Assembly (NCBI GenBank): GCA_045533115.1
Contig: JAZSHF010000046.1
Coordinates: 1 to 10,931 of the forward strand
Direction of reading: 5' to 3'
DNA length: 10,931 nucleotides
Source of the DNA: Colimorpha_A sp045533115
GTDB taxonomy: Bacteria; Bacillota; Clostridia; Oscillospirales; CAG-272
Shown here: piece by piece, positions 1 to 6,399 of the stretch
Numbering within the stretch: the stretch's first letter is position 1
How the letters are laid out: each line of letters starts with the position of its first letter
The notes under the pieces: generated by a model
What the model saw: the letters and a program-made list of their open reading frames with translations, nothing else
Told to the model about the DNA's origin: nothing
The model's database searches: none
Position numbers and translations under genes: made by a program

Positions 1-1029
1 GGAGGCTGGGGTCTTTACCTTACCCGTGAGGATATGGCAAAACTTGGGCTTTTGTTCCTTAACGGCGGCGTATACGACGGGAAGCGCATATTATCGGAGA
101 GTTGGATAAAAATGTCAACTATGCCGTGGATAAAAACGCCCGACGAATACGGTCAGTACGAATACGGCTATCACGTTTGGGCAGATAAGCACGGCAAAAG
201 CTTTCTTTTTAACGGAATGTTCTGTCAGGACGTTCTCGTTCTTCGTGAGCGGGGTATCGTGATTGCAACAAACGGCGGACTTGAGCAGCTATTTCAGCAA
301 AGCGAGTATTATAAGCTGATATACAAATATTTTGATCATCCTTGCTTCCGCCCGATACCGAAAACGAAAAATCTCTCAAAGCTCCTCCGTGATTTCAAAA
401 CAGGCGGAAGATATCATATCGTACGTCCGAGAATCCCGAAGGATATAAAGAAAAATTTGGGTGCGGTATATCGCTCCGACGACCACTCGAAAAAACCGCT
501 GAAGGGTATTCAAAAGCCCGGCAATCCGCTCGCAACGGGGATTTTGCCAATGACCGAGCAAATGCTACGCAACTGCTATGCGACGGGTATTCACTCGGTT
601 GCGCTTAATAAAGAGGGCAGAGCACTTTTCCTTGACGTCGAGGAAGGCGATGGTATCAAGCGTATTCCGATAACCGTTGATAAATGGAGCGATACAGTGC
701 TTCATTTCGGAAAGACCGATTACCGCGCATCAGCCTACACGACGGTCTCAAAAAATGAGGACGGGCTTCCGCTTCTTAAGATCAAACTTGCCTTCACAGA
801 GGTCGCAAGCACAAGGATCATAAAGATCTATTTCAGAAAAAACTCGATACTCGTATCAATGTCAGAAAGCCCGGGAATGGAGCTTATAAGAATATTTGCG
901 GACGTCCTTGAAGATGCTCTTAAGGAAAAGAAGCTGCTCGCAGATGTGGTTTCACTTTTTGATTCCGACGCGATATTCCTGAAGCTTGAAAAACGCTTTG
1001 AGCCGGTATTCGTCCTGAACAAAATATGA
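1..1029 (+). CDS. Serine hydrolase, beta-lactamase/penicillin-binding fold (5' truncated)
   Basis: The reading frame is open from base 1, so the gene starts outside the window and only its C-terminal 342 residues are visible. The first residues, GGWGLYLTREDMAKLGLLFL, match the conserved helix region found in serine beta-lactamase-like hydrolases (class C / esterase EstB type) between the YxN motif and the third motif. The later YGYHVWA (visible residues 55-61) and FNGMFCQ (70-76), followed by a strand ending in TNGG, fit the 'GxxGQ' third-motif area of these enzymes, although the usual His/Lys-x-Gly is not obvious. The catalytic SxxK would lie upstream and cannot be checked. About 230 residues follow the hydrolase fold as an extra C-terminal domain of alternating charged and beta-prone segments that I do not recognise. 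Substrate (peptidoglycan peptide, ester or beta-lactam) is unknown. It is the last gene of its transcript and ends at a strong hairpin. Confidence 0.75.
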   Translation, partial: GGWGLYLTREDMAKLGLLFLNGGVYDGKRILSESWIKMSTMPWIKTPDEYGQYEYGYHVWADKHGKSFLFNGMFCQDVLVLRERGIVIATNGGLEQLFQQSEYYKLIYKYFDHPCFRPIPKTKNLSKLLRDFKTGGRYHIVRPRIPKDIKKNLGAVYRSDDHSKKPLKGIQKPGNPLATGILPMTEQMLRNCYATGIHSVALNKEGRALFLDVEEGDGIKRIPITVDKWSDTVLHFGKTDYRASAYTTVSKNEDGLPLLKIKLAFTEVASTRIIKIYFRKNSILVSMSESPGMELIRIFADVLEDALKEKKLLADVVSLFDSDAIFLKLEKRFEPVFVLNKI

Positions 1030-1067
1030 AAAAGCCATAGTCGGAGATATATCCGACTATGGCTTTT
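1030..1067. terminator. Bidirectional intrinsic terminator
   Basis: This is a perfect 16-bp inverted repeat (1030-1045 and 1052-1067) around a 6-base loop. The arms begin AAAAGCC and end GGCTTTT, so both strands give a GC stem followed by a U run. It starts one base after the stop codon of the serine hydrolase and can also stop transcription of the convergent membrane-protein gene. Confidence 0.9.
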
Positions 1068-1098
1068 AACATATCAATTCCGCGAAACGCCGTTATAA

Positions 1099-1200
1099 TT
1101 AAAAGAGTGCGAGCTTGACGATTCTGTTTTGAAGCGCGGAGATGTGTCGACGAGAATCAGCAATGCCTTTCCTTTCCGCTGAATTACGCAGAAGGGTCAT
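1099..1200 (-). CDS. Possible 33-residue small protein coupled to the membrane-protein gene
   Basis: A short minus-strand frame begins with an ATG that overlaps the stop codon of the membrane-protein gene (ATGA at 1197-1200) and runs for 33 residues to a TAA at 1099-1101. The product begins MTLLRNSAERKGIADSRRHI and ends in a helix-like, basic stretch finishing KLALF. ATGA overlap is a typical sign of translational coupling, and the only ribosome-site-like sequence (AAGGA) lies directly against the ATG, so initiation would depend on the upstream ribosome. The length is close to what chance allows. It could also be the decayed tail of a lost gene. No family is recognised. Confidence 0.25.
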   Translation of the reverse strand: MTLLRNSAERKGIADSRRHISALQNRIVKLALF

Positions 1201-1766
1201 TCCTTGTTGAATTCGTTTTTCGGGGGAGGGAGAATGCGGAAGCCCTTGACACCCGCAATATAAGCAACCGTGCAGGTAATGAGCGACGGAACGATTATGA
1301 GAAGATAAGCCCAGGGATTAAAATTGAATACGACGTATAAGATACCGCTGTACATTCCCTCGATAACCGAGCCGATAAGCTTGCCGAGACCGTAGGTCTG
1401 TACCGCCCACGAAGGAGAAATCGGAGTTCCGCCCTTGAAAGCTGAAGCGCCGTAATATCCGACAATGGTGAGAATTGCTATTATGAAGTTTGGAACGTTT
1501 GCGAAAAGGGACATATAAAGTCCCTTGAACCTGTTGTATTCAAGACGCTTGGCATCAATGCGTATTTTTTCCTCGTATCCGATATCCCAGGTCATCGTAT
1601 AAAGAAGAACCATATAAAAGCACATAGCGAATATGCTGGATAGCAGAAAGAACGTGTCATTGGTGCTCGTTGCAAACGATAGGGCAATGCCGAAGATAGT
1701 CATGCCTATCTGGTTTATGAACATCTTGAATATTGAATAAGAATTATCCTTGAAAAAAAATCTCAT
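1197..1766 (-). CDS. Multi-pass membrane protein of unknown function
   Basis: The product has 189 residues and no recognised catalytic motif. About five hydrophobic segments are visible, near residues 16-33, 38-57, 85-107, 124-145 and 150-173. The N-terminus is short and basic/aromatic, and the C-terminus ends in a charged tail after a PPPK turn (residues 180-183), most likely cytoplasmic. A charged cytoplasmic loop (residues 60-82, rich in Glu, Lys and Arg) separates the second and third segments. The start is supported by AAAGGA on the minus strand (around 1778-1783), somewhat far from the ATG. It converges on the serine hydrolase gene and shares its bidirectional terminator. It resembles small membrane proteins often seen in Clostridia with no assigned role; a function cannot be given. 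Confidence 0.8.
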   Translation of the reverse strand: MRFFFKDNSYSIFKMFINQIGMTIFGIALSFATSTNDTFFLLSSIFAMCFYMVLLYTMTWDIGYEEKIRIDAKRLEYNRFKGLYMSLFANVPNFIIAILTIVGYYGASAFKGGTPISPSWAVQTYGLGKLIGSVIEGMYSGILYVVFNFNPWAYLLIIVPSLITCTVAYIAGVKGFRILPPPKNEFNKE

Positions 1767-1847
1767 TAAAAATCAGGTCCTTTCGGTGCTGTAATTAACT
1801 ACAAGTTTACTATTATCTTGTGAATAAATAAAGGACATCAGAAAAAG

Positions 1848-1875
1848 TTTACAGTTTGGCAAAGAAAAAGATAAT
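1848..1875 (+). promoter_or_regulatory. Promoter of the tyrosine recombinase gene
   Basis: A -35 box TTTACA (1848-1853) and a -10 box GATAAT (1870-1875) are separated by 16 bp, in AT-rich DNA upstream of the recombinase. The leader would be about 40 bases, ending in AGGAGGG (1913-1919) close to the ATG at 1923. Confidence 0.55.
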
Positions 1876-1922
1876 AAATAATTGTATCATAATATTGTAA
1901 TTGTACTAAATCAGGAGGGCAT

Positions 1923-2924
1923 ATGACACAGCTTCCCGAATTTATAAGTGAATTTTCGCAGTATATGCTCGTTGTCCGAGGAAGGCTTCCGAGAACCGTC
2001 GAGCAGTACGAGATAGACTTGATGCTGTTTTTCAAGTTCTTGCGCGCAAAGAGGGAAGGGCTTCCGACGAGCGGCGAGGAATTTGACGGTATGGCGATAT
2101 ACGATCTCGGCTACGACTTTGCCTCGTCTGTCAAGAAAAGCGAAGTGATGGAATTTCTTTCATTCGTTGCCATTGACCGGGACAATCACGCGAGAACGAG
2201 AGCGAGAAAGCTTTCGTCGCTCAAATCATTCTATCGGTATTATTGCGGTGTCGCGATGCGCTTCAAGGATAACCCGACGGCGAATATCGACACCCCCAAG
2301 ATACCGAAAACGCTCCCGAAGCACCTCACGGCAGATGAAAGCGTTGAGCTTCTCCGCGCAGTAAACAGTGACGACGAAAGCCGCTTCAAGGAAAGAAACT
2401 TCTGCATTATAACTCTTTTTCTCAACTGCGGAATGCGGCTTTCAGAGCTTGTTGGACTTAATCTCGGCGACCTCGACCGCGACCTGCGTTCGCTTCGGGT
2501 TATGGGTAAGGGTGCAAAGGAGCGCGTTATTTACTTGAACGACGCTTGCCGCTCCGCACTTGAAAATTACATAAAGGTTCGTGATAAGAATCCGCAAGGC
2601 GGACACAGAAACGCTTTATTTTTAAGCTCCCGCCGTACCCGTATAAGTAAGCAAATGGTACAGACAGTCGTCTATAAGTATCTTGATGCCGCGGGATTTG
2701 ACAACCGTGGACTTTCCGTTCATAAGCTACGTCATACAGCGGCGACTCTGATGTATCAGACGGGAAAGGTCGATATACGAGTTCTGAAGGATATATTGGG
2801 CCACGAGCAGCTCAATACTACTCAGATATATACTCACGTTTCGAACAGCGAAATGGAAAAGGCTATGAGCCAAAATCCCCTCGCGTCCTTGACCGAGAAG
2901 AAGGTCGGTAAAAACGAGAGTTGA
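1923..2924 (+). CDS. Tyrosine recombinase, XerC/XerD type
   Basis: A 333-residue site-specific recombinase of the lambda-integrase family. Residues 1-110 form the SAM-like, four-helix core-binding domain and about 130-315 the catalytic domain. All six catalytic positions can be seen: R172 in NCGMRLSEL, K196 in GKGAKE, H267 and R270 in HKLRH, H294 in LGHEQL, and the nucleophile Y303 in TQIYTHV. This is the Xer pattern used to resolve chromosome dimers at dif, but phage or transposon integrases share it. At 333 residues it is about 30-35 longer than typical XerC/D; the extra length includes an insertion around residues 43-72 in the N-terminal domain. It has its own promoter and a strong AGGAGGG ribosome site, and no phage genes lie beside it, so a housekeeping Xer role is favoured. 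Whether it is XerC, XerD or a lone Xer cannot be told from the sequence. Confidence 0.88.
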   Translation: MTQLPEFISEFSQYMLVVRGRLPRTVEQYEIDLMLFFKFLRAKREGLPTSGEEFDGMAIYDLGYDFASSVKKSEVMEFLSFVAIDRDNHARTRARKLSSLKSFYRYYCGVAMRFKDNPTANIDTPKIPKTLPKHLTADESVELLRAVNSDDESRFKERNFCIITLFLNCGMRLSELVGLNLGDLDRDLRSLRVMGKGAKERVIYLNDACRSALENYIKVRDKNPQGGHRNALFLSSRRTRISKQMVQTVVYKYLDAAGFDNRGLSVHKLRHTAATLMYQTGKVDIRVLKDILGHEQLNTTQIYTHVSNSEMEKAMSQNPLASLTEKKVGKNES

Positions 2925-2949
2925 CATAAGTGTAAAAATATGGTATCAT
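2921..2949 (+). promoter_or_regulatory. Promoter of the 102-residue gene and hslO
   Basis: A perfect -35 TTGACA (2921-2926) and a -10 TATCAT (2944-2949) have the ideal 17-bp spacer; a TATAAT directly follows at 2949-2954 and may be an alternative -10. The -35 box overlaps the stop codon of the recombinase gene (2922-2924). The leader carries a small GC hairpin (2967-2978) before the ribosome site GGAGG at 2984-2988. Confidence 0.8.
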
Positions 2950-2996
2950 ATAATTTATGAAATAATGCCCCTCGGGGCTTAACGGAGGATAGAATA

Positions 2997-3305
2997 ATGA
3001 CTGATTATCAGGCAAACGGAGTAAACGGCGAATTTCTCGTATATAAGGATAAGCCGCTTGTAAGAAAAGATAATATGTACTGCTACGGCGATATGAAGGA
3101 CGACTACGTTCTTTTCCTTATGGTCGTAACGACTAAAAAGACTGAAAGCGGCGTTGAGGTTCCCGATCTTATTATCGCTCAGGTTATGAGCACCGACGAG
3201 AGCAAGAGCCCCGCTGACCGCCTTGCAAAGCAGTTCGAAAAGAACGGTCTTTACGATGCCATCGACATCGGACTAATTTGGCTCGAGAAGCTTAACCGCA
3301 AGTAA
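2997..3305 (+). CDS. Conserved-looking small protein of unknown function upstream of Hsp33
   Basis: A 102-residue soluble protein with an excellent ribosome site (GGAGG, 8 bases from the ATG) and its own strong promoter. It has no signal peptide, membrane segment or metal-binding cysteine pair; the single Cys is residue 29 in the short motif MYCYGD. The middle holds a hydrophobic strand (DYVLFLMVVTT, residues 36-46) and a second strand (PDLIIAQVMST, 56-66), followed by two predicted helices containing QFEKNGLYDAIDIGLIWLEK near the end, suggesting a small alpha/beta fold. Its stop codon is one base from the hslO start, so the two are co-transcribed and probably translationally coupled. That pairing hints at a link to the redox/heat stress role of Hsp33, but this is inference only. 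No family name is recognised. Confidence 0.85.
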   Translation: MTDYQANGVNGEFLVYKDKPLVRKDNMYCYGDMKDDYVLFLMVVTTKKTESGVEVPDLIIAQVMSTDESKSPADRLAKQFEKNGLYDAIDIGLIWLEKLNRK

Positions 3306-3306
3306 T

Positions 3307-4185
3307 ATGGGCAAGCTCGTTCGTTCAATTTCTGCCGACGGAACCGTCATTATGATGGCGTCGGATACGACTGACATAGTGCAGACTGCGGCAAGCATTC
3401 ACGGCACCTCAAGGGTATGCTCTGCGGCTCTCGGACGTCTTATGACGGGATGCTCCTTTATGGGACAGATGATGAAGGAGGAAAAAGGGACGATAACCCT
3501 CCGTATTAACGGCGGAGGTCCCTGTGGTTCTATTATCTGCGTTTCGGACTATCTCGGAAACGTGAAGGGATACGTAATGAACCCCGACGTCGACCTTCCT
3601 CTTAAGTCAAACGGCAAGCTCGACGTTGGAACGGCTGTCGGTACCGACGGTTATCTTTCGGTAATGAAGGACTTCGGTACTGGCGACCCCTATACCGGAC
3701 AAATACCGATAGCGACGGGTGAGATTGCGGAGGATATTACCTCGTATTACGCGATAAGCGAGCAGATCCCGACGGTTTGCGCCCTCGGTGTGCTTGTAAA
3801 TCCCGATAATTCGATCGCTGTTGCGGGCGGATTTATAATCCAGCTTCTTCCCGCCGCGGGTGACGATACGATCGAAGCGGTCGAAAGATGCTTAAACGGT
3901 CTTAAGCCTGTGACTTCTATGCTCGCAAGCGGTATGAAGCCCGAGGATATCTGCGTAAACGTGCTTAACGAATTTGAGATGGAGATACTCGACGAGTTCG
4001 ATATATCCTTCAAGTGCGATTGCAGTCGAAACAAGGTCGAAAAGGCGCTTATCTCTGCAGGAGTTAAGGAGCTTGAGGATATGGCAAAGGACGAGGTTAC
4101 CTCCGTCAGCTGTCAGTTCTGCCGCGAAAAGTACGACTTTACCTCTGCCGATATATCGCGTATTCTAATAAAAGCATCGAAGTAA
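3307..4185 (+). CDS. hslO: Redox-activated chaperone Hsp33
   Basis: This 292-residue protein has the length and motifs of Hsp33, the cytoplasmic holdase that becomes active when oxidants release its zinc and form disulfides. The N-terminal substrate-binding domain includes the family's glycine-rich region INGGGPCGSI (residues 67-76) and YVMNPDVDLP (89-98). The C-terminal redox switch has the four zinc cysteines: C237 and C239 in CDC, and C269 and C272 in CQFC, giving the expected CxC...CxxC arrangement. It starts one base after the stop of the preceding 102-residue gene with no convincing ribosome site of its own, so it is likely translated by coupling. A stable hairpin follows the stop codon. 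The linker arrangement is normal and I see no damage. Confidence 0.95.
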   Translation: MGKLVRSISADGTVIMMASDTTDIVQTAASIHGTSRVCSAALGRLMTGCSFMGQMMKEEKGTITLRINGGGPCGSIICVSDYLGNVKGYVMNPDVDLPLKSNGKLDVGTAVGTDGYLSVMKDFGTGDPYTGQIPIATGEIAEDITSYYAISEQIPTVCALGVLVNPDNSIAVAGGFIIQLLPAAGDDTIEAVERCLNGLKPVTSMLASGMKPEDICVNVLNEFEMEILDEFDISFKCDCSRNKVEKALISAGVKELEDMAKDEVTSVSCQFCREKYDFTSADISRILIKASK

Positions 4186-4188
4186 AAA

Positions 4189-4217
4189 TAAGGGAAAGAC
4201 GTATCGTCTTTCCCTTA
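4189..4217 (+). terminator. Hairpin after hslO, weak terminator or attenuator
   Basis: A 13-bp stem (4189-4201 with 4205-4217) closes a 3-base loop just after the hslO stop codon. It is followed by AATCG rather than a U run, so as a plus-strand terminator it is probably leaky, or it may protect the hslO mRNA end. No separate promoter is obvious between it and the phosphoesterase start 17 bases downstream, so read-through is likely needed for that gene. Confidence 0.55.
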
Positions 4218-4233
4218 AATCGTATAGGTATTT

Positions 4234-5079
4234 ATGAAGAAAAAGCTGATTAAGTTTCTTTGCATTTTTGCCGTTTTTTCATTATTGTTTGCCATCTACG
4301 CACACTTTGAAAATACGGTGATCGAGATAACGAAATATACGGTAAGATCGGAACGCTTGCCAAGTGCCTTTGACGGCTTTAAGATCGTTCAGGTAAGCGA
4401 TCTGCACAGCGCGGATTTCGGCAACGGTTATAGCGGACTTATCAAGAAAATTAGGGCGTGCAAGCCCGATATTATCGTCGTGACGGGCGACATCTCTGCA
4501 ACTGATGACGATAAAGATATAAACAGCGCCATCTCCTTTATAAAGAAGGCAGTAAAGATCGCGCCGATATATTACGTTACGGGTAACCATGAGGCGGTAT
4601 TCAATAACTACGTGTCATTTATGGGCAGTCTTAACGATCTTGGCGTAACCATACTTAACGACAGTGCCGTAACCGTTTCGATAGGAAATGAAAGTATAAA
4701 AATACTCGGTGTGTCGGATCCCGATTTTGATGAAGCGTCTACCGAGAAGGCCGCTATGAAAATGAGCCTTGACATACTTTCGCCATCCGGGGAGGAATAT
4801 ACGGTATTGCTATCGCACCGACCGGAATTTTTCAATATGTACGCTAAGTATAATATCGATCTCGTATTCGCGGGACACGCGCACGGCGGGCAGATAAGGC
4901 TCCCTTTTATAGGCGGTCTTTACGCGCCGGGGCAAGGCGTTTTTCCGAAGTATACGTCGGGAAAGCACGTAAGTAACGGTACAACTATGATAGTCAGCCG
5001 CGGAATCGGACCCTCGTCGTTTCCGTTCAGGATCAACAACAATCCCGAGCTCGTCTGCGTAACTCTCAAAAAAGCATAA
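4234..5079 (+). CDS. Membrane-anchored calcineurin-like metallophosphoesterase (YkuE/YaeI type)
   Basis: A 281-residue phosphoesterase of the family containing B. subtilis YkuE and E. coli YaeI. Residues 5-23 form an uncleaved signal-anchor after a KKK start, so the catalytic domain is probably outside the membrane. The five metallophosphoesterase blocks are complete: D56-x-H58 in VSDLH, G85-D86 in TGDIS, GNHE at 117-120, H195 in LLSHRPEFF, and GHAHGGQ at 214-220. These residues hold a two-metal centre. The GHxHGGQ ending is typical of the YkuE/LpxH-like branch, which cleaves phosphodiesters or phosphomonoesters in envelope lipids or polymers; the substrate here is unknown. The ribosome site is weak (AGG, 4226-4228). 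The gene lies close behind hslO and probably shares its transcript. It ends within the arm of a convergent terminator. Confidence 0.9.
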   Translation: MKKKLIKFLCIFAVFSLLFAIYAHFENTVIEITKYTVRSERLPSAFDGFKIVQVSDLHSADFGNGYSGLIKKIRACKPDIIVVTGDISATDDDKDINSAISFIKKAVKIAPIYYVTGNHEAVFNNYVSFMGSLNDLGVTILNDSAVTVSIGNESIKILGVSDPDFDEASTEKAAMKMSLDILSPSGEEYTVLLSHRPEFFNMYAKYNIDLVFAGHAHGGQIRLPFIGGLYAPGQGVFPKYTSGKHVSNGTTMIVSRGIGPSSFPFRINNNPELVCVTLKKA

Positions 5080-5109
5080 GAAAAGCCCGCATAAGCGGGC
5101 TTTTCTTAT
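5076..5109. terminator. Bidirectional terminator between convergent genes
   Basis: A perfect 15-bp stem (5076-5090 and 5095-5109) with loop ATAA and core GCCCGC/GCGGGC gives a U-rich run on both strands. It includes the stop codons of both flanking genes: TAA at 5077-5079 (plus) and at 5106-5108 (minus). One structure therefore ends both transcripts. Confidence 0.92.
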
Positions 5110-6248
5110 ATCCTCATTCGGTTTTTGATATTAGCGTAAGTCAAGTCAATTAACGCCGAATCCGGATCAAGGTCGGTAATCGTCGAAAGCACGTTATATA
5201 GCTTCTCCCGGCTTGATATCAGCGCAGCAACGGAAACGGCGTCGGCGATGCCGTCCTGATACTCGAGGGCAAATCCGATGGGATAAAGCCTTGCAATTTT
5301 TTCGATATCGTCACAGATCGGAACTGTCGACGGTAGCCCGAAATCGTTGCGGCACGAAAATTTAAGCACGGTGGGAAGAAGTGCTTTCGGGTCGTCCGCT
5401 TTTATTAAAATACTCTTCGGGAGCTTTTCGTTCAGCTTAAGATAGGAAAACAGACGAGTCAGCTCGTCGGGTGAACAGGATATATCGCTCAATACGTTTG
5501 AATTAAGTGTACAAAAAGTGCCGAAAAGTGACGTTAAAACGTAGGTTATGAGCCCGTTTTGTTCAGAAAAGGACACGTTTTTTCCGCATTTAAGCGACTT
5601 ATAAATTTCGTAGACCTCATGCTTGCGGCTCATTCGCTCAAATTCGTAATCACGACCGAGCAAAAGGGCGACAGACGAGTAACCGCCCGAATCGCGCTCG
5701 CTTATCACCGATGCGATTTTTGAAATGAATCCCTCAAGCGCGCTTTCGTGATTGTGGTCAGAAACGACAAGCGAAACGATATTACCAAGATCGGTAATGG
5801 CGTACAGATCAATTTCGCTTGACACAACGTCAAAATCTTCAAAGGGCGATACGGGAACCGACAGGCTTTCGACGTTAAGGGAAGCAAGCAGAGAAGTCGG
5901 TGTTAAGCAGTTGTCGTCGATAAAGGCGTTAAACACCGACCAAAGCTCGTCGCAGTTGCACGGCGACAGTTGCTCGTAAACTCCGAAAACGTCGCTTAAA
6001 AGCCGTTTTACGCCGTCATAGACACGGTGACCGATAAGATATTCCATCGAATAACAAATTGCCGAAAAGCATTCGTAATCCGATGCGTCCCCGTTCAGAA
6101 TACGTCCTTCACAGCCGCAAAGACGAAGCGCATCGCGTACGCTTTTCGCGCTCATAAGAAGCTGCCCGATATTTCGGTACGGCTTATTCTCTCGTATGGC
6201 GGTTATATCAAATTTGCTGTCGTAGATAAGTGTCGGCATTTCGGTCAT
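5106..6248 (-). CDS. Degenerate uronate isomerase (UxaC)-like protein, probable pseudoenzyme
   Basis: A 380-residue protein that reads as a remote relative of UxaC, the amidohydrolase-fold isomerase of glucuronate and galacturonate. Matches to remembered UxaC patterns occur in order: ENKPYRNIGQLL (residues 20-31), NGDASDYECF (52-61), a FG-x-x-x-x-L block (88-94), LTP...LL...V (115-126), KLPKSIL (275-281), SSREKLYNVL (345-354) and TYANIKNRM (370-378), the counterpart of the family's C-terminal YNNAKRYF. The catalytic parts are gone. The N-terminal metal-binding YHCHL is YDSKF (9-13), the DHYKWR block is absent, the TTDDP segment reads VPVSPFED, and about 90 residues are missing mainly from the middle. 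It is therefore unlikely to isomerise sugars. The start at 6248 is chosen because GGAG lies 6 bases upstream and the promoter sits over the more upstream ATG at 6293. No signal peptide is seen. Confidence 0.6.
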   Translation of the reverse strand: MTEMPTLIYDSKFDITAIRENKPYRNIGQLLMSAKSVRDALRLCGCEGRILNGDASDYECFSAICYSMEYLIGHRVYDGVKRLLSDVFGVYEQLSPCNCDELWSVFNAFIDDNCLTPTSLLASLNVESLSVPVSPFEDFDVVSSEIDLYAITDLGNIVSLVVSDHNHESALEGFISKIASVISERDSGGYSSVALLLGRDYEFERMSRKHEVYEIYKSLKCGKNVSFSEQNGLITYVLTSLFGTFCTLNSNVLSDISCSPDELTRLFSYLKLNEKLPKSILIKADDPKALLPTVLKFSCRNDFGLPSTVPICDDIEKIARLYPIGFALEYQDGIADAVSVAALISSREKLYNVLSTITDLDPDSALIDLTYANIKNRMRI

Positions 6249-6254
6249 AATATT

Positions 6255-6258
6255 CTCC
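6255..6258 (-). promoter_or_regulatory. Ribosome site fixing the start of the UxaC-like gene
   Basis: GGAG on the minus strand lies 6 bases before the ATG at 6246-6248. The earlier in-frame ATG at 6293 lies inside the promoter spacer, so it cannot be in the transcript made from that promoter. Confidence 0.8.
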
Positions 6259-6274
6259 AAAAGGTGTTTTAATA

Positions 6275-6303
6275 ATTGTAGCATAACAATCATTCTTTTT
6301 CAA
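6275..6303 (-). promoter_or_regulatory. Promoter of the UxaC-like gene
   Basis: Read on the minus strand: -35 TTGAAA (6298-6303), 17-bp spacer, -10 TACAAT (6275-6280) preceded by TGC, an extended -10. Transcription would start near 6268, giving a leader of about 20 bases. Confidence 0.75.
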
Positions 6304-6333
6304 TCAAATATTTCCAAATTTTTTCGAAAATAC

Positions 6334-6362
6334 TTTTCAAACTGCGCTTGGTATGATATAAT
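6334..6362 (+). promoter_or_regulatory. Promoter of the AsnC-aminotransferase operon
   Basis: A consensus -10 TATAAT (6357-6362) has an extended TGA element just before it. A weak -35, TTTTCA (6334-6339), lies 17 bp upstream. It diverges from the UxaC-like promoter; a 10-bp perfect palindrome, TTTTCGAAAA (6321-6330), lies between the two -35 boxes and is a candidate operator. Confidence 0.65.
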
Positions 6363-6399
6363 ATGATAAATTACTATTGTTTACACGGAGGAACCCGTT

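Noticed and set aside
1923..2924. The tyrosine recombinase as an integrase of an integrated phage or conjugative element
   Set aside because: No tRNA attachment site, excisionase, relaxase or phage genes lie beside it; its neighbours are housekeeping genes and the protein has the Xer pattern.
6249..6293. A longer N-terminus for the UxaC-like protein, starting at ATG 6293
   Set aside because: This ATG lies inside the promoter spacer of the same gene and has no ribosome site; GGAG fits the ATG at 6248.
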